Below, piece by piece: positions 46,347 through 56,004 of a DNA stretch of 64,000 bases. Origin of the DNA: Ignavibacteriales bacterium. Lineage in GTDB: Bacteria; Bacteroidota; Ignavibacteria; Ignavibacteriales; Ignavibacteriaceae. Made by a program: the position numbers and the translations under genes. The stretch is from assembly GCA_016709155.1 (NCBI GenBank), contig JADJEI010000013.1, positions 992,001-1,056,000 of the forward strand, given 5' to 3'. The notes under the pieces are model-generated. The model saw nothing but the letters and a program-made list of their open reading frames with translations. It did not search any database and was not told the DNA's origin. Numbering within the stretch: the first letter of the stretch is position 1; each line of letters begins with the position of its first letter.

Positions 46347-46847
46347 TTAAATTCTTTCTGCCTTTTTATTTAAAAATATTTTTGCAATAACTGCACCCAA
46401 AATCGCGAAGATTATATCAATAATTAAATTGCTGAATAAAATTATCACAGAATAAAATACTGAAAATCCTGTTTGTTTAATTTCATTTGCCACTCCCTTC
46501 ATAAGATTCAAACTTTCTTCGGCAAGATCTCCCAAATTCATATCCTGGATTATTTGTTCTGACTGAGGAAGTGTTTCAACGAAATCGTTTGTACGGCTGA
46601 TTGCTGTGAGTAATATATCAAAACCAGTTGAAAAGAGAGCTGCAAATATTCCGGTAAGAAATCCAAACCAGATTGCCTTCTTAACCTGGATCGGTAATGA
46701 TGAATTATTGATCTTTAAATCAAGAAACAAAGAGAATCCGCCTGCTAAAGGAATAACGAAGCAGCACCCAAATTCTTTTAAACCGGGGATAGTTGTCAGT
46801 ACTGCTGCAGCAAATCCGCAAACAAATGAGGGAAGAATATTTTTCAA
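46347..46847 (-). CDS. Predicted membrane protein (four helices), unknown function
   Basis: A 166-aa protein with about four transmembrane segments ('SFVCGFAAAVLTTIPG', 'WFGFLTGIFAALFSTGFDILL', 'FYSVIILFSNLIIDIIFAILGAVIA') and a helical, acidic loop between helices 2 and 3. It resembles the DUF4199-type membrane proteins of Bacteroidota in length and topology, but I cannot name the family with certainty. It lies just after the DUF2085 gene with a 4-nt overlap. Confidence 0.6.
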   Translation of the reverse strand: MKNILPSFVCGFAAAVLTTIPGLKEFGCCFVIPLAGGFSLFLDLKINNSSLPIQVKKAIWFGFLTGIFAALFSTGFDILLTAISRTNDFVETLPQSEQIIQDMNLGDLAEESLNLMKGVANEIKQTGFSVFYSVIILFSNLIIDIIFAILGAVIAKIFLNKKAERI

Positions 46848-47392
46848 TGAATTGAACCTCTAATTTTTATTATTTGATTTTCAAATGTTGCTGCCGTATA
46901 GTTAAACGCTGTCATCGCAAATGCCACCCCTGTTAAAAATGCTATCCAATTACTGTAAGAATAAACACCCGATGAATATAAAGTAACATCAACTACCATA
47001 GGGATTGATGATGCAACAAACAGAAAATTAGTTATCAGAATTTTTTTTGAAATAAAGAGATTAAAAAAGCCAGCAGTAAATGCACCTAAATATATTCCGG
47101 CACATCGCCAACACACGAATAATTTTATTCCTGAAATTTCAAAAAGTTTATCTTGCTGCTGGTGGCAAACACTGCCATAGCTATTTTTTAAAAAAAATTC
47201 TACAATAGGATTAGACAATCCAATCAATCTGGATAAAGGATAGGTAAAACCAATACACCAAAATGATATAAGTAGAAACAAGATAATTTTTGATGAAGAG
47301 AATTTGCCCGGCATTATTTCTGATTTTGAATGTTGATTTACTTTGTCTGGTTTAACGGGCGAAAACAAGTATAGATTTTTGAGTAAGTACAT
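46844..47392 (-). CDS. DUF2085 family membrane protein
   Basis: A 182-aa membrane protein with 'YGSVCHQQQDKLFEISGIKLFVCWRCAGIYLGAF' in outline: the paired C-H and C-x-R-C motifs are the hallmark of the DUF2085 family (PF09858). About four hydrophobic helices surround it. The Cys/His pattern may bind metal, but the function is unknown. The start overlaps the propeller gene by 41 nt; a downstream Met ('MPGKFSS') is an alternative start with less overlap. Confidence 0.78.
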   Translation of the reverse strand: MYLLKNLYLFSPVKPDKVNQHSKSEIMPGKFSSSKIILFLLISFWCIGFTYPLSRLIGLSNPIVEFFLKNSYGSVCHQQQDKLFEISGIKLFVCWRCAGIYLGAFTAGFFNLFISKKILITNFLFVASSIPMVVDVTLYSSGVYSYSNWIAFLTGVAFAMTAFNYTAATFENQIIKIRGSIH

Positions 47393-48200
47393 AGAGCTTA
47401 TTATTAAACAACAACGATGAAATAATGTTTTCGTTTAGATCATAACCGAGCAGATTCACTTTACGAAGCTCGTGCGAATTTTCTTTAAAATCAATAATGT
47501 AAATACTATCTGTATTATTTAATGAAAGGATGGAGTAGATAGTTTTTATGCTTGAGAAATATAATTCTGAAGGAAAAATAGAAATGCCATTTCCATACTG
47601 ATCAAAAATGACAATTCTGTTTTCATCTATTACAAACAAACTGTTGTCGGGTGTAACAGCAAATTTTCGGGGTGAATTTAAGGCAAAATTTCCCGCATCA
47701 TAACCGCCGAACTGCTGAATAAAATTTCCAAACAAATCGAATTTTATTATTCTTTTATTTTCTGAATCAAGAATAAAAAGATCACCAATATTCGATGTAA
47801 CACTTGCAACCGGGTAACCAAAACTTTCTTCACTGTTTTCACTTTCATGAGTACTGAGTTGTGAAATGAAATTCAGGTCTTTATCGAATCTTTGCACCCT
47901 ATGATTATTATAATCGCAAACGTAAACAGATAATGCATTTGAAAAAACATCTATCGGAAAATCAAATGAAGCAGCATCCCATCCGTATCCCCCGATGGTT
48001 ACAATTTGATTTCCATTTGTGTCAATTTTTATAATTTCATTCTTAAATTTATCAGCCACAACAATGAACCCTGATGCATTAATATCAAATGCCGATGCCT
48101 GCTCAAATTCGCCAATTTTATTTGAAAAATAGAAATCCTGTGCTTGTGAATTAGCAAGAATAGTTGAAACCAAAAGTAGTATGTAAAACAGTATTCTCAT
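47352..48200 (-). CDS. Exported NHL-type six-bladed beta-propeller protein
   Basis: A 282-aa protein with signal peptide ('LFYILLLVSTILANSQAQ') and NHL-like repeats: 'FIVVADKFKNEIIKIDTNGN', 'VYVCDYNNHRVQRFDKDLNF', 'LFILDSENKRIIKFDLFGNF', 'LFVIDENRIVIFDQYGN'. Such propellers bind proteins or ligands at the cell surface or in the periplasm; no catalytic residues are seen. It heads the minus-strand group of membrane proteins and faces the tRNA-Gln promoter region. Confidence 0.8.
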   Translation of the reverse strand: MRILFYILLLVSTILANSQAQDFYFSNKIGEFEQASAFDINASGFIVVADKFKNEIIKIDTNGNQIVTIGGYGWDAASFDFPIDVFSNALSVYVCDYNNHRVQRFDKDLNFISQLSTHESENSEESFGYPVASVTSNIGDLFILDSENKRIIKFDLFGNFIQQFGGYDAGNFALNSPRKFAVTPDNSLFVIDENRIVIFDQYGNGISIFPSELYFSSIKTIYSILSLNNTDSIYIIDFKENSHELRKVNLLGYDLNENIISSLLFNNKLYVLTQKSILVFAR

Positions 48201-48266
48201 TTTAAAAATTTGTAAATCATTATTACAAATATCAAACTTTCTCTCTTAAAAAAGACAAAATATTTA

Positions 48267-48298
48267 ATTGTAAAGAATAACTAAAAACTATAAATTTG
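48267..48298 (+). promoter_or_regulatory. Bacteroidota-type promoter of tRNA-Gln
   Basis: ATTG (48267-48270), 20-nt spacer, TAAATTTG (48291-48298), a perfect TAnnTTTG. The tRNA begins 20 nt after the -7 box. Confidence 0.6.
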
Positions 48299-48317
48299 CG
48301 TCGTTATTTATTTGAAT

Positions 48318-48390
48318 TGTCCCGTGGTGTAACTGGCAACACGTCTGACTCTGGATCAGAAGAGTTCAGGTTCGACCCCTGACGGGACAA
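48318..48390 (+). tRNA. tRNA-Gln (CTG)
   Basis: A 73-nt cloverleaf: acceptor TGTCCCG/CGGGACA, D-stem GTGT/ACAC, anticodon stem TCTGA/TCAGA with loop CTCTGGA (anticodon CTG), T-stem TCAGG/CCTGA around TTCGACC, discriminator A. CCA is not encoded. Confidence 0.96.
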
Positions 48391-48479
48391 CTAAAATTGC
48401 TAATGGAAAATGTTTTAGGGATATGGGAGTAGGTCTTGGAATTTTTATTTTATCCATTGTAACTAAATTATTTTACACT

Positions 48480-48553
48480 GGCGCGTTCGTCTAGTGGCTT
48501 AGGACACCGCCCTCTCAAGGCGGGGATCACGGGTTCGAATCCCGTACGCGCTA
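48480..48553 (+). tRNA. tRNA-Glu (CTC)
   Basis: A 74-nt cloverleaf: acceptor GGCGCGT/ACGCGCT (terminal G-T wobble), D-stem GTCT/GGAC, anticodon stem CCGCC/GGCGG with loop CTCTCAA (anticodon CTC), T-stem ACGGG/CCCGT around TTCGAAT, discriminator A. CCA is not encoded. No clear promoter of its own is seen in the 89 nt after tRNA-Gln, so the two may share a transcript. Confidence 0.95.
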
Positions 48554-48605
48554 CTTCTAAAGCGAGCAGATTGTTCGCTTTATCTATTTATAAAATATCA
48601 TTAGA

Positions 48606-48953
48606 ATGAAAAGATTCGAGAAGCATATTTTTGTTTGTGAAAATGTCAGACCTCAAAATCACCCACGAGGCTGCTGCAGTGAAAAGGGAAGTTTACAGCT
48701 TAGAGATTATTTAAAAAAACGAATTAAAGAATTAGGCATTAATTCTGATATTCGAGTCAATTCTTCCGGCTGCCTTGATGCTTGCGAATTTGGTCCTTCA
48801 ATCGTCGTTTACCCCGAACAGATATGGTATGGTGGTGTTTCAATGGAAAATGTTGAAGAGATTATTCAGAGCCATTTAATTCAAAACCATCCTGTCGAGC
48901 GATTACTTATAAAAGATGCACGTTTCAATAGAGATGTTAAAGACAAATCTTAA
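48606..48953 (+). CDS. [2Fe-2S] thioredoxin-like ferredoxin
   Basis: A 115-aa protein of the (2Fe-2S) thioredoxin-fold ferredoxin family (PF01257-like). The four Cys are in 'FVCENVRPQNHPRGCCSEKG' (C11 and one of C23/C24) and 'SSGCLDACEFGPSIVVYPE' (C56 and C60). 'WYGGVSMENVEEII' is a typical C-terminal stretch. It probably carries single electrons; the partner is unknown. Its 3' end overlaps the start region of nth. Confidence 0.87.
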   Translation: MKRFEKHIFVCENVRPQNHPRGCCSEKGSLQLRDYLKKRIKELGINSDIRVNSSGCLDACEFGPSIVVYPEQIWYGGVSMENVEEIIQSHLIQNHPVERLLIKDARFNRDVKDKS

Positions 48954-49593
48954 AATTCGTGCGCGAAATATATTCGATATTCTTAGAAAGGAATACCCGG
49001 ATGTCAAACCCGCACTTGAGTATAAAAATCCATTTCAGTTATTAATAGCGACTATATTGTCAGCGCAGTGCACCGATGAAAGAGTTAATCTTGTTACTAA
49101 AAAACTTTTCAAAAAATATAGATCACCGGCAGATTTTCTTTCTGCGGAAATTGGTGAATTGCAAAAAGATATTTTCTCCACAGGTTTTTACAGACAAAAA
49201 GCAAAGAGTATTATCATATGCTGCACTCAATTGATTAACGAGTACAACGGTAAAGTTCCGGCGGATTTTGATAGCTTAACAAAACTTGCAGGGGTGGGGA
49301 GAAAAACTGCATCTGTCATTGCCGGGAATGCCTTTGGAATTCCAGCCATCGCAGTTGATACACATGTTAAACGGTTATCTAATTTACTTGGGTTCATTGA
49401 GTCGGATGATCCGGTGAAAATAGAATCCAAATTGAAAGATCTGCTGGATGAATCTGACTGGATAAATTCTTCGCACTGGCTTGCCTCTCATGGCAGAAAA
49501 ATTTGTATTGCGAGAAAACCTAAATGTTCTGAATGTGTAGTAAATTCTCTCTGTCCATCGAATAAAATCTCCGGAGGAAAATTTGGGAAATGA
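48934..49593 (+). CDS. nth: Endonuclease III (DNA glycosylase/AP lyase)
   Basis: A 219-aa HhH-GPD glycosylase. Features: 'FQLLIATILSAQCTDERVN', the helix-hairpin-helix 'KLAGVGRKTASVIAGNAFG' with the catalytic Lys (K in GRKTAS), the essential Asp in 'IAVDTHVKRLSNLLG', and the 4Fe-4S cluster Cys-x6-Cys-x2-Cys-x5-Cys in 'CIARKPKCSECVVNSLC'. It removes oxidised pyrimidines in base-excision repair. ATG 48934 is preferred, matching the family N-terminus; an earlier in-frame ATG lies at 48916. Both overlap the ferredoxin gene. Confidence 0.96.
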   Translation: MLKTNLKIRARNIFDILRKEYPDVKPALEYKNPFQLLIATILSAQCTDERVNLVTKKLFKKYRSPADFLSAEIGELQKDIFSTGFYRQKAKSIIICCTQLINEYNGKVPADFDSLTKLAGVGRKTASVIAGNAFGIPAIAVDTHVKRLSNLLGFIESDDPVKIESKLKDLLDESDWINSSHWLASHGRKICIARKPKCSECVVNSLCPSNKISGGKFGK

Positions 49594-49597
49594 TATA

Positions 49598-50152
49598 ATG
49601 CACGATAGACTAAAGTGTCTTTCAATATTAAATGAATACACAAAAAGTGACAGCTTGCTTAAACATGCTTTTGCCGTCGAAACATGTGTTCGCGCTTACG
49701 CAGCAAAGCTTAATGAAGATGTTGAATTTTGGGGAAATGTTGCATTGCTTCACGACTTTGATTATGAAATGTTCCCCAGTGCTGAACAACACCCTTTTAA
49801 GGGGAGTGAAATTTTAAAAGAGAAAGGATTTAGCGAAGAATTTCGCAGAGCAATTTTATCGCATGCAGCATATACCGGCGTCACGCGGGAAAGTAAACTG
49901 GAAAAAATTCTTTTTGCCTGTGATGAATTAGCTGGATTTATTACAGCAGTTACTTATGTTCGTCCGAGTAAATCAATAGATGAGGTAGAGGTATCTTCAG
50001 TAAAAAAGAAAATGAAAGATAAAGCCTTTGCACGGGCAGTCAGCCGGGATGATATAAAAAATGGTGCTGCCGAGCTCGGAATGGATCTTGATTCGCATAT
50101 TGCTTTCTGTATAAATGCGATGAGAGAAAATAAAACGCTTTTAGGATTATAA
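49598..50152 (+). CDS. HD-domain phosphohydrolase
   Basis: A 184-aa HD superfamily protein. Metal ligands: His in 'LLKHAFAVE', H-D in 'VALLHDFDYEMF', His residues in 'SAEQHPFKGSEIL' and 'ILSHAAYTG', and Asp in 'FACDELAGFITAVTYVRP'. The whole 'HDFDYE...QHP...SHAAYTG' arrangement matches a group of uncharacterised bacterial HDIG-type hydrolases. It would hydrolyse a phosphorylated metabolite or nucleotide. ATG 49598 is 4 nt after the nth stop. Substrate unknown. Confidence 0.87.
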   Translation: MHDRLKCLSILNEYTKSDSLLKHAFAVETCVRAYAAKLNEDVEFWGNVALLHDFDYEMFPSAEQHPFKGSEILKEKGFSEEFRRAILSHAAYTGVTRESKLEKILFACDELAGFITAVTYVRPSKSIDEVEVSSVKKKMKDKAFARAVSRDDIKNGAAELGMDLDSHIAFCINAMRENKTLLGL

Positions 50153-50288
50153 TTGAAAAGCTCACTGCTATCCGAAATAATTTTAATATCAGTAAAATAA
50201 ATTAAAATTGAATCGTATTGAGAAGGATTTTTATATAACTAAAATAAATCACTATTAACCATAAGGCAGTTGATTATACAAAAGAGCA

Positions 50289-50388
50289 AACCGTTAAAAC
50301 GGTTGGCAGTTAAATATTTTTTAAGTTCTCAACGGGATTAATCCCGTTGAGAATGTAAATCAAATAATAATTAACCGTTTCAACGGTT
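50289..50388. repeat. Symmetric palindrome cluster (REP/BIME-like)
   Basis: Three palindromes: AACCGTT-aa-AACGGTT (50289-50304), TTCTCAACGGGAT-ta-ATCCCGTTGAGAA (50326-50353, 13 perfect pairs), and AACCGTT-tc-AACGGTT (50373-50388). The outer two are the same 7-bp inverted repeat, flanking the central one at almost equal distances (21 and 19 nt). The arrangement resembles REP/BIME clusters that can form cruciform or hairpin RNA. No transposase is near it. Confidence 0.75.
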
Positions 50389-50596
50389 TCATATTTCAAT
50401 TAGTGAACCAAGGTATTTAGAATTAGGCAAAAACATTCGATATTTTTTAAAATAAATTATTTTGGGCAGAAGTGGAAAAACTATTTTAATCAATACGAAA
50501 AAAGAATAAGTTATCGGTGAATCATTTTGCACATTAGATTTAAAATCCCGGAAGAATTCATTTCGGACGTAATAAAATTGAATTACTTTAATTGAC

Positions 50597-50624
50597 TTGA
50601 CATTATCCCTATTAGTTGTATAAA
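50597..50624 (+). promoter_or_regulatory. Candidate promoter of the porU operon
   Basis: TTGACA (50597-50602), 16-nt spacer, TATAAA (50619-50624). The same stretch also gives CTTG-N21-TAAATTTC, one mismatch from the Bacteroidota consensus. It would leave a leader of about 115 nt before porU. Confidence 0.4.
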
Positions 50625-50749
50625 TTTCGAACAAAAATATTCGGGAAAAGTTTTATTAGAGATTTGCTACTGAAAAAATTAACTGCAGAATTAATATTGA
50701 TTCTATTTTGATAATTCTGTAATGTTTTATTAACCATCTTGAGAATGAA

Positions 50750-53700
50750 ATGAAAAGCAAAATCTCATTGTTTTTTCTGATATTTTTTAACTTCAGCATA
50801 CTTGCCCAATCTGATCTTAAAATTATCTCGTCCGATCAACGCTCCATTTTATTGGAATTTGTTCCTGTTTATACAGATACATCCATAAACATTATTGATG
50901 GTCAGTCATTCTACTCTTTTGATTTTAATAATTCTTATTTACCAATGTCTGATAATCCGGGCGTACCAATTCAGCGGGAAAGACGATTCAATCTTGGTGT
51001 ACCCGATGAAAATGGAAACACAATTGAAATTCTTAGTACTGAAAGTATTGAAAGAACAGGTGAACTTTTGCCTTACCCAAAAATGATGAAAGATGGCGAT
51101 TTCAATATTCCTAAATATGAGAAATCAAATGAATACTCATCTTTCAAATCTGAATTTGAGTTAGTTTCCTTCGGTGATTTTGGTTTAGTGCGTGATCTGC
51201 CCGTACAAACTTTTATAATAAGACCAGTTCAATTTGATCCATCAATTAATAAGATTAAAATTTATAAGAGAATACTCTTTCGCGTGAACTTTACTGCACA
51301 AAGTTTCAATAATCCAGTTAGCGATGATTTACTTCAGTCAGCCGTCTTAAATTATAATTCGGCAAAATTCTGGGTGAAGAGAAAAACGCAGTTGAATAAA
51401 GAAATAATTAATAGCGTACTTTCAACCGGTAAATGGGTTAGATTCGAGACTCCGACAGAAGGCATTTATAAAATAGATTACAATTCACTTTCTTCATTCG
51501 GAATAGATCCTTCAACTGTTGATCCGCGAACAATTAAAATTTATAATAACGGTGGAAAAGTTCTTCCCGAATTAAACACCGATGACCGCCCAATTGATTT
51601 AATCGAGAATGCAATTTTAATTTCAGGTGAGAGTGACGGTAAATTTGATGCAAGCGATTATATCTTATTTTATGGAAGGGGTACATCTTTCTGGGATTTT
51701 GATCAAACCGCAAATGATTTAACCAGACAAATCAATCCCTATTCTGCACAAAACTTTTTCTGGATAACTTCCGGCGGGAACAACGGCAAACGAATGACTA
51801 ACAAATCAAGTGAATCTGCTGATGCTATTCTTATAGTCAATAATACACCCGCCTTTATTCTTTACGAGGATAATAAAATAAATCTTGGCAAATCCGGACG
51901 TGAATTTTTTGGTGATGATTTCACTCCCACAGTTAATTCAAGAACTTATACTAATAAACTTGATAAACGCGATAATTCTCTTCCGGTGAATTATAAATTC
52001 AGGTTTGTTAATGGAACATCGGTTCCGTTCACTTTGTCTCTTCAGGAAAATTCATCTTCAATTTTTAATGATATAATAAGTGGTCATGACGACTATTATA
52101 AGGTTGGATATTCTGAAATTAATTTTGCAGATTTCAACAGTGCACTAACAGATGACAGAAGCGTACTAAAATTTCAATCTACCTTCTCGAATTCAAGCGG
52201 CTTAGGTTATTTAGATTATTTTGAAATTGAATATACAAGATTCTTAAAACCGGTTGATGATCATCTCCTCTTTTTCTCTCCTATAGCCGATGGAATTGTT
52301 GAATATGACTTATCTGGTTTTGCCTCTACAAATATTAAAGTTTATGATGTTACCGATTTTAGCAACACAAAGATTATTACTAATCCATCCATGCTTAGCG
52401 GCGGAGAATTCCGATTTAAGGCAGCAGAAAATAGTGTATCAAATTCAAGATACTTTGCTGTTGGTAACGATAAATTTTTAACGCCAATCAATCCGGTTGA
52501 AGCATCTAATTCAAATGTTCATGGTATTGAATCCGGTGCAAAATACATAATCATAACCTCAAAAGAATTTCTTGATGCAGCCAACCGTTTGAAGGATTAC
52601 AGACAAAATGAAGCAGAAATTCCAATCTCTACAATTGTGGTTGATATTCAAGAAATTTTTAATGAATTCAGCAGCGGGTTATTTGATCCCACAGCAATGA
52701 CAGATTTTCTGAAATATGCCTATGACAACTGGTCAATTAAACCCGAATATGTTTTATTTTTTGGAGCCGGCACTTATGACTACAAAAACATTGAAGGCTT
52801 CGGCAGCAATTTTATTCCTACCTACCAAACTGTTGAATCGCTTGCATTAATTTATTCTTATACAACAGATGATTATTTCTGCCGCGTTTCGGGAACTGAT
52901 TCGGTTGTTGATTTAGGGTTTGGGAGAATTACGGTTCACAACTCAACAGAGGCGAATAATGTAGTGGATAAAATCATTTATTATGAAACGCAAAGTGAAA
53001 AAGGACCGTGGCGGAATAATATTACAATGATTGCCGATGATGAGAAAACCTCAACGACCTACGAAGGAAGTGAGCACACTGCTCCTTCTGAAACTTTGGC
53101 TACTACCATAATACCACAGTCATTTGATATTCATAAAATATATTCAACTACTTATGCTGATGTAATTACCGGTGCAGGCAGAAGAAAGCCAGACGTTAAC
53201 AAAGCTATAATTGATGCAATAAACGAGGGTACGCTTCTCGTAAATTATATCGGTCACGGTAGTCCGGATGTTTGGGCACACGAATTTATTTTTGAAAAAA
53301 ATGTCACAATCCCACAATTAAAAAATGATAAATATTTTTTTATGTCTGCTGCAACATGCGATTTTGGATATTATGACATCCCCAATTCTGTTAGCGCAGC
53401 GGAAGAAATGTTATTGATGCCCGATGCCGGTGAAATAGGTGCATTTACTTCTTCCCGATTGGTTTATTCCGGTTTAAATCATAATTTAAATTATCAATTA
53501 TTCCGTGATTTATTATTAGCAGCAAGAGATTCATTGAATCTAAATGTACCCCTTGGGAAAGCATTGTTCGAAACAAAGTAATTATACTATGGCGTTAACG
53601 ATCAGAAGTATCATATTTTTGGCGATCCTCTTCTAAGGCTGCGAGTCCCGGAATACCCTGCAATGATCGATACTATAAATGGCAGCGGTTTGACAACTGC

Positions 53701-54727
53701 AGTACAAATAAAAGCACTTGGAGATGTGAATCTTTCGGGAAAAATTTTAGATGACAATGGAAATTTGTGGAGTGATTTTAATGGCGAAGGAATACTAACC
53801 GTATTTGATTCCGAAAGAAGTGTACTGCTCGAAAAAATGAGTACAATCAGCAATCCATTTTATATGAAAATTCAAGGCGGGGTAATTTTTAAAGGCAGAA
53901 TATCTGTTATCAATGGACAGTTTGAGTCGAGTTTCGTTGTTCCAAAAGATATTTCTTATGAAAATAAGAATGGAAAGATTGTATTTTATTTCCTCAATTC
54001 TAATTCGGATGGATTGGGTTACACAAATCAGATCATTGTAGGAGGCACTGATACCACAAAATCAAATGATGGTGCTGGACCCGAAATTGAAATTTATTTT
54101 GACGATACATCTTTTAGAAACGCTTATCTTGTAACTCCCAACTCAAAGTTAATTGTTAAACTTTCTGATGAGACAGGACTTAACACAACCGGTACGGGAG
54201 TTGGGCATAATCTTGAAGGCATTCTCAATGACGATAAGAATAACCCATTAAACCTTACAAACTATTTTACTGGTGATTTAGATGCCGACGGCAAGGCGGG
54301 GGAGATAAACTACCAATTTTCTGATCTCGAACAAGGCGAATATAAAATACAGGTAAAAGCATGGGATGTATTCAATAATTTTTCCGATGAAATAACCTAT
54401 TTCAGTGTAGTTTCCGGTGATGAACTGGTTATCAGCGATATTTATAACTATCCAAACCCGTTTAGTTCAAATACAACATTTACTTTTCAGCAGAACCTTA
54501 ATTCACCAATTGACGTGAAGATAAAAATTTATACAGTTGCCGGAAGATTGATCAAACAGATTGAACAGAATGCCATCAATGAAAAATACGTTACGATTGA
54601 TTGGGATGGTAGAGATGAAGATGGTGATATTTTAGCTAACGGCGTCTATCTTTATAAGATAATCGTTAAAACGATCAACGGTGATTTCAATAAAAGCGTG
54701 CTTGGTAAAATTGCCGTAATAAAATAG
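50750..54727 (+). CDS. porU: Type IX secretion system sortase PorU, interrupted by an in-frame TAA
   Basis: PorU is the C25-type surface sortase that cuts the C-terminal signal from T9SS cargo. A signal peptide ('LFFLIFFNFSILAQ') is followed by a PorU-type N-terminal region and the C25 domain with catalytic His836 ('YIGHGSPDVW') and Cys870 ('AATCDFGYY'). After 'PLGKALFETK' comes TAA at 53579-53581, then the same frame continues as 'LYYGVNDQKYHIFGDPLLRL', a conserved part of the C25 domain, and runs to a sorting domain ('YNYPNPF', 'GRDEDGDILANGVYLYKI') at 54727. CAA to TAA is a one-base change, so a sequence error or recent nonsense mutation is likely. Without the stop the protein is about 1325 aa. 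porV follows, as in Porphyromonas. Confidence 0.85.
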
Positions 54728-54751
54728 GACTAAATTTTAAGTCTGTTTTTT
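54727..54751 (+). terminator. Weak hairpin between porU and porV
   Basis: GGACT (54727-54731) pairs imperfectly with AGTCT (54740-54744; one G-T pair) and is followed by a T-run. The stem is short, so read-through to porV is likely; it may only attenuate. Confidence 0.25.
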
Positions 54752-54837
54752 ATCATAATTTTTATATTTTAAATCCCTGCAGAAGATCATTTATTTTAGA
54801 AACTAAATAGCTTAATTATTAATCGGAGGTTACAAAA

Positions 54838-55996
54838 ATGAAAGTACTAATCAGGCTCCTGCTGATCAGCGTGTTGTTTACAATGTTTGGAAAAGTTACC
54901 TATGCCCAAGGTGAAGCCGCTGTTCCATTTCTTCTTTTAGCTCCTGATTCTAGAGCCGGCGGGCTTGGTGAATCCGGAACCGGACTTGCAGACAACTCGG
55001 CTGCGATTTTCTGGAATCCTGCAGGAATTGCTTTCCTGACGGGAACTGAACTTAGTATTACGCACAGTAACTGGCTTCCCCAATTTAATCTTGATTTATT
55101 TTACGATTATCTTACCTATCGGCAGTACTTTGAAGAATTAGATGGAAGTGTTACAGCAAGTATCACCTATATGAACTTTGGCGAGTTTGTCCGAACCGGT
55201 CCGGATTCTCCTGACCCAATTGGCACATTCCGATCCTTTGATGCTGCTCTTACTCTTGGCTATGCAACCAAAATAGATCCTGATTGGGGACTCGGATTTA
55301 ATTTCCGTCTTATTCATAGCCGTCTATCAGATGCACCGACTGCTGAAGAACAAGGTTCCGGTGTTGCAACTTCTGTCAGTTTTGACATTGCTGCAATGTG
55401 GCGACCGGTCAGATTTGTTCTTCCATTTCCTTGATGAAGACATTGGTGGAAAGTTAAGTATCGGTGTAAATCTAAGTAATCTCGGTCCAAAAATTTATTA
55501 TATAGATCGTGCTCAGGCAGATCCTATTCCTACAAATTTCAGACTTGGTTTTGCTTATAAAATTCTTGATGATGAATATAACTCAATGATCTATACGCTC
55601 GACTTTAGCAAGCTGCTTGTTAGCCGAGATGGAGCTACCTCAAAGGAATTCTATCAGGCAATATTTACAGCTTGGGCTGATGATAGAGCAAGCGAGGAAA
55701 TTAGAGATATCGTCACTTCCATGGGTTTGGAATATTGGTACGGAAGTCCGGGTGATTTTCTTTTTGCACTTCGCTCCGGCTTCTTTTACGAAGATCCTTC
55801 TTACGGCAACCGAAAATTTTTGACTTTTGGCGCCGGTATCAGATATGATATTTACGGATTTGATTTCAGCTACATAACCACTTCTGTTTTCAAAGGTGGT
55901 GAGAATCATCCGCTTTCCGATACATTGAGATTTACAGTATTAATTGGCTGGGGTGCTGTTCCCGAATCTACTAAAGGACTCCCAAGAGGAATTTAA
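54838..55996 (+). CDS. porV: PorV/LptO-like outer-membrane protein, one-base frameshift
   Basis: PorV is a 14-strand outer-membrane barrel of the T9SS that shuttles cargo to PorU. A signal peptide ('LLISVLFTMFGKVTYAQG') precedes the family start 'VPFLLLAPDSRAGGLGESGT' and 'IFWNPAGIAFLTGTELSITH'. The first frame ends at 55434; removing one G from GG at 55407-55408 gives 'AAMWRPSDLFFHFLDED' and the rest of the barrel up to 55996. The restored length (about 385 aa) is that of PorV. A strong RBS, GGAGGT, precedes the ATG. Gene order porU-porV is the known one in Porphyromonas gingivalis. Confidence 0.83.
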
Positions 55997-56004
55997 TCTA
56001 TTTT

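Larger units (their letters stand above)
50153..50749. other. 597-nt intergenic region before porU
   Basis: No convincing gene. The left part (to about 50288) is plain AT-rich sequence. It then holds a cluster of palindromes (50289-50388) described separately, followed by AT-rich sequence with a sigma-70-like promoter candidate near 50597-50624. A minus-strand open frame at 50389-50634 looks like chance: it has no recognisable domain and no RBS. Confidence 0.8.

Noticed and set aside
48391..48479. Own promoter for tRNA-Glu
   Set aside because: No TTTG/TAnnTTTG pair with suitable spacing was found; TATTTTAC at 48469-48476 has no matching -33 box.
50289..50388. CRISPR array
   Set aside because: The repeats are palindromes flanking a central palindrome, not direct repeats with spacers, and no cas genes are near.
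50389..50634. Minus-strand 81-codon open frame in the gap before porU
   Set aside because: No recognisable domain, no RBS, and it begins in the palindrome cluster; it looks like chance.
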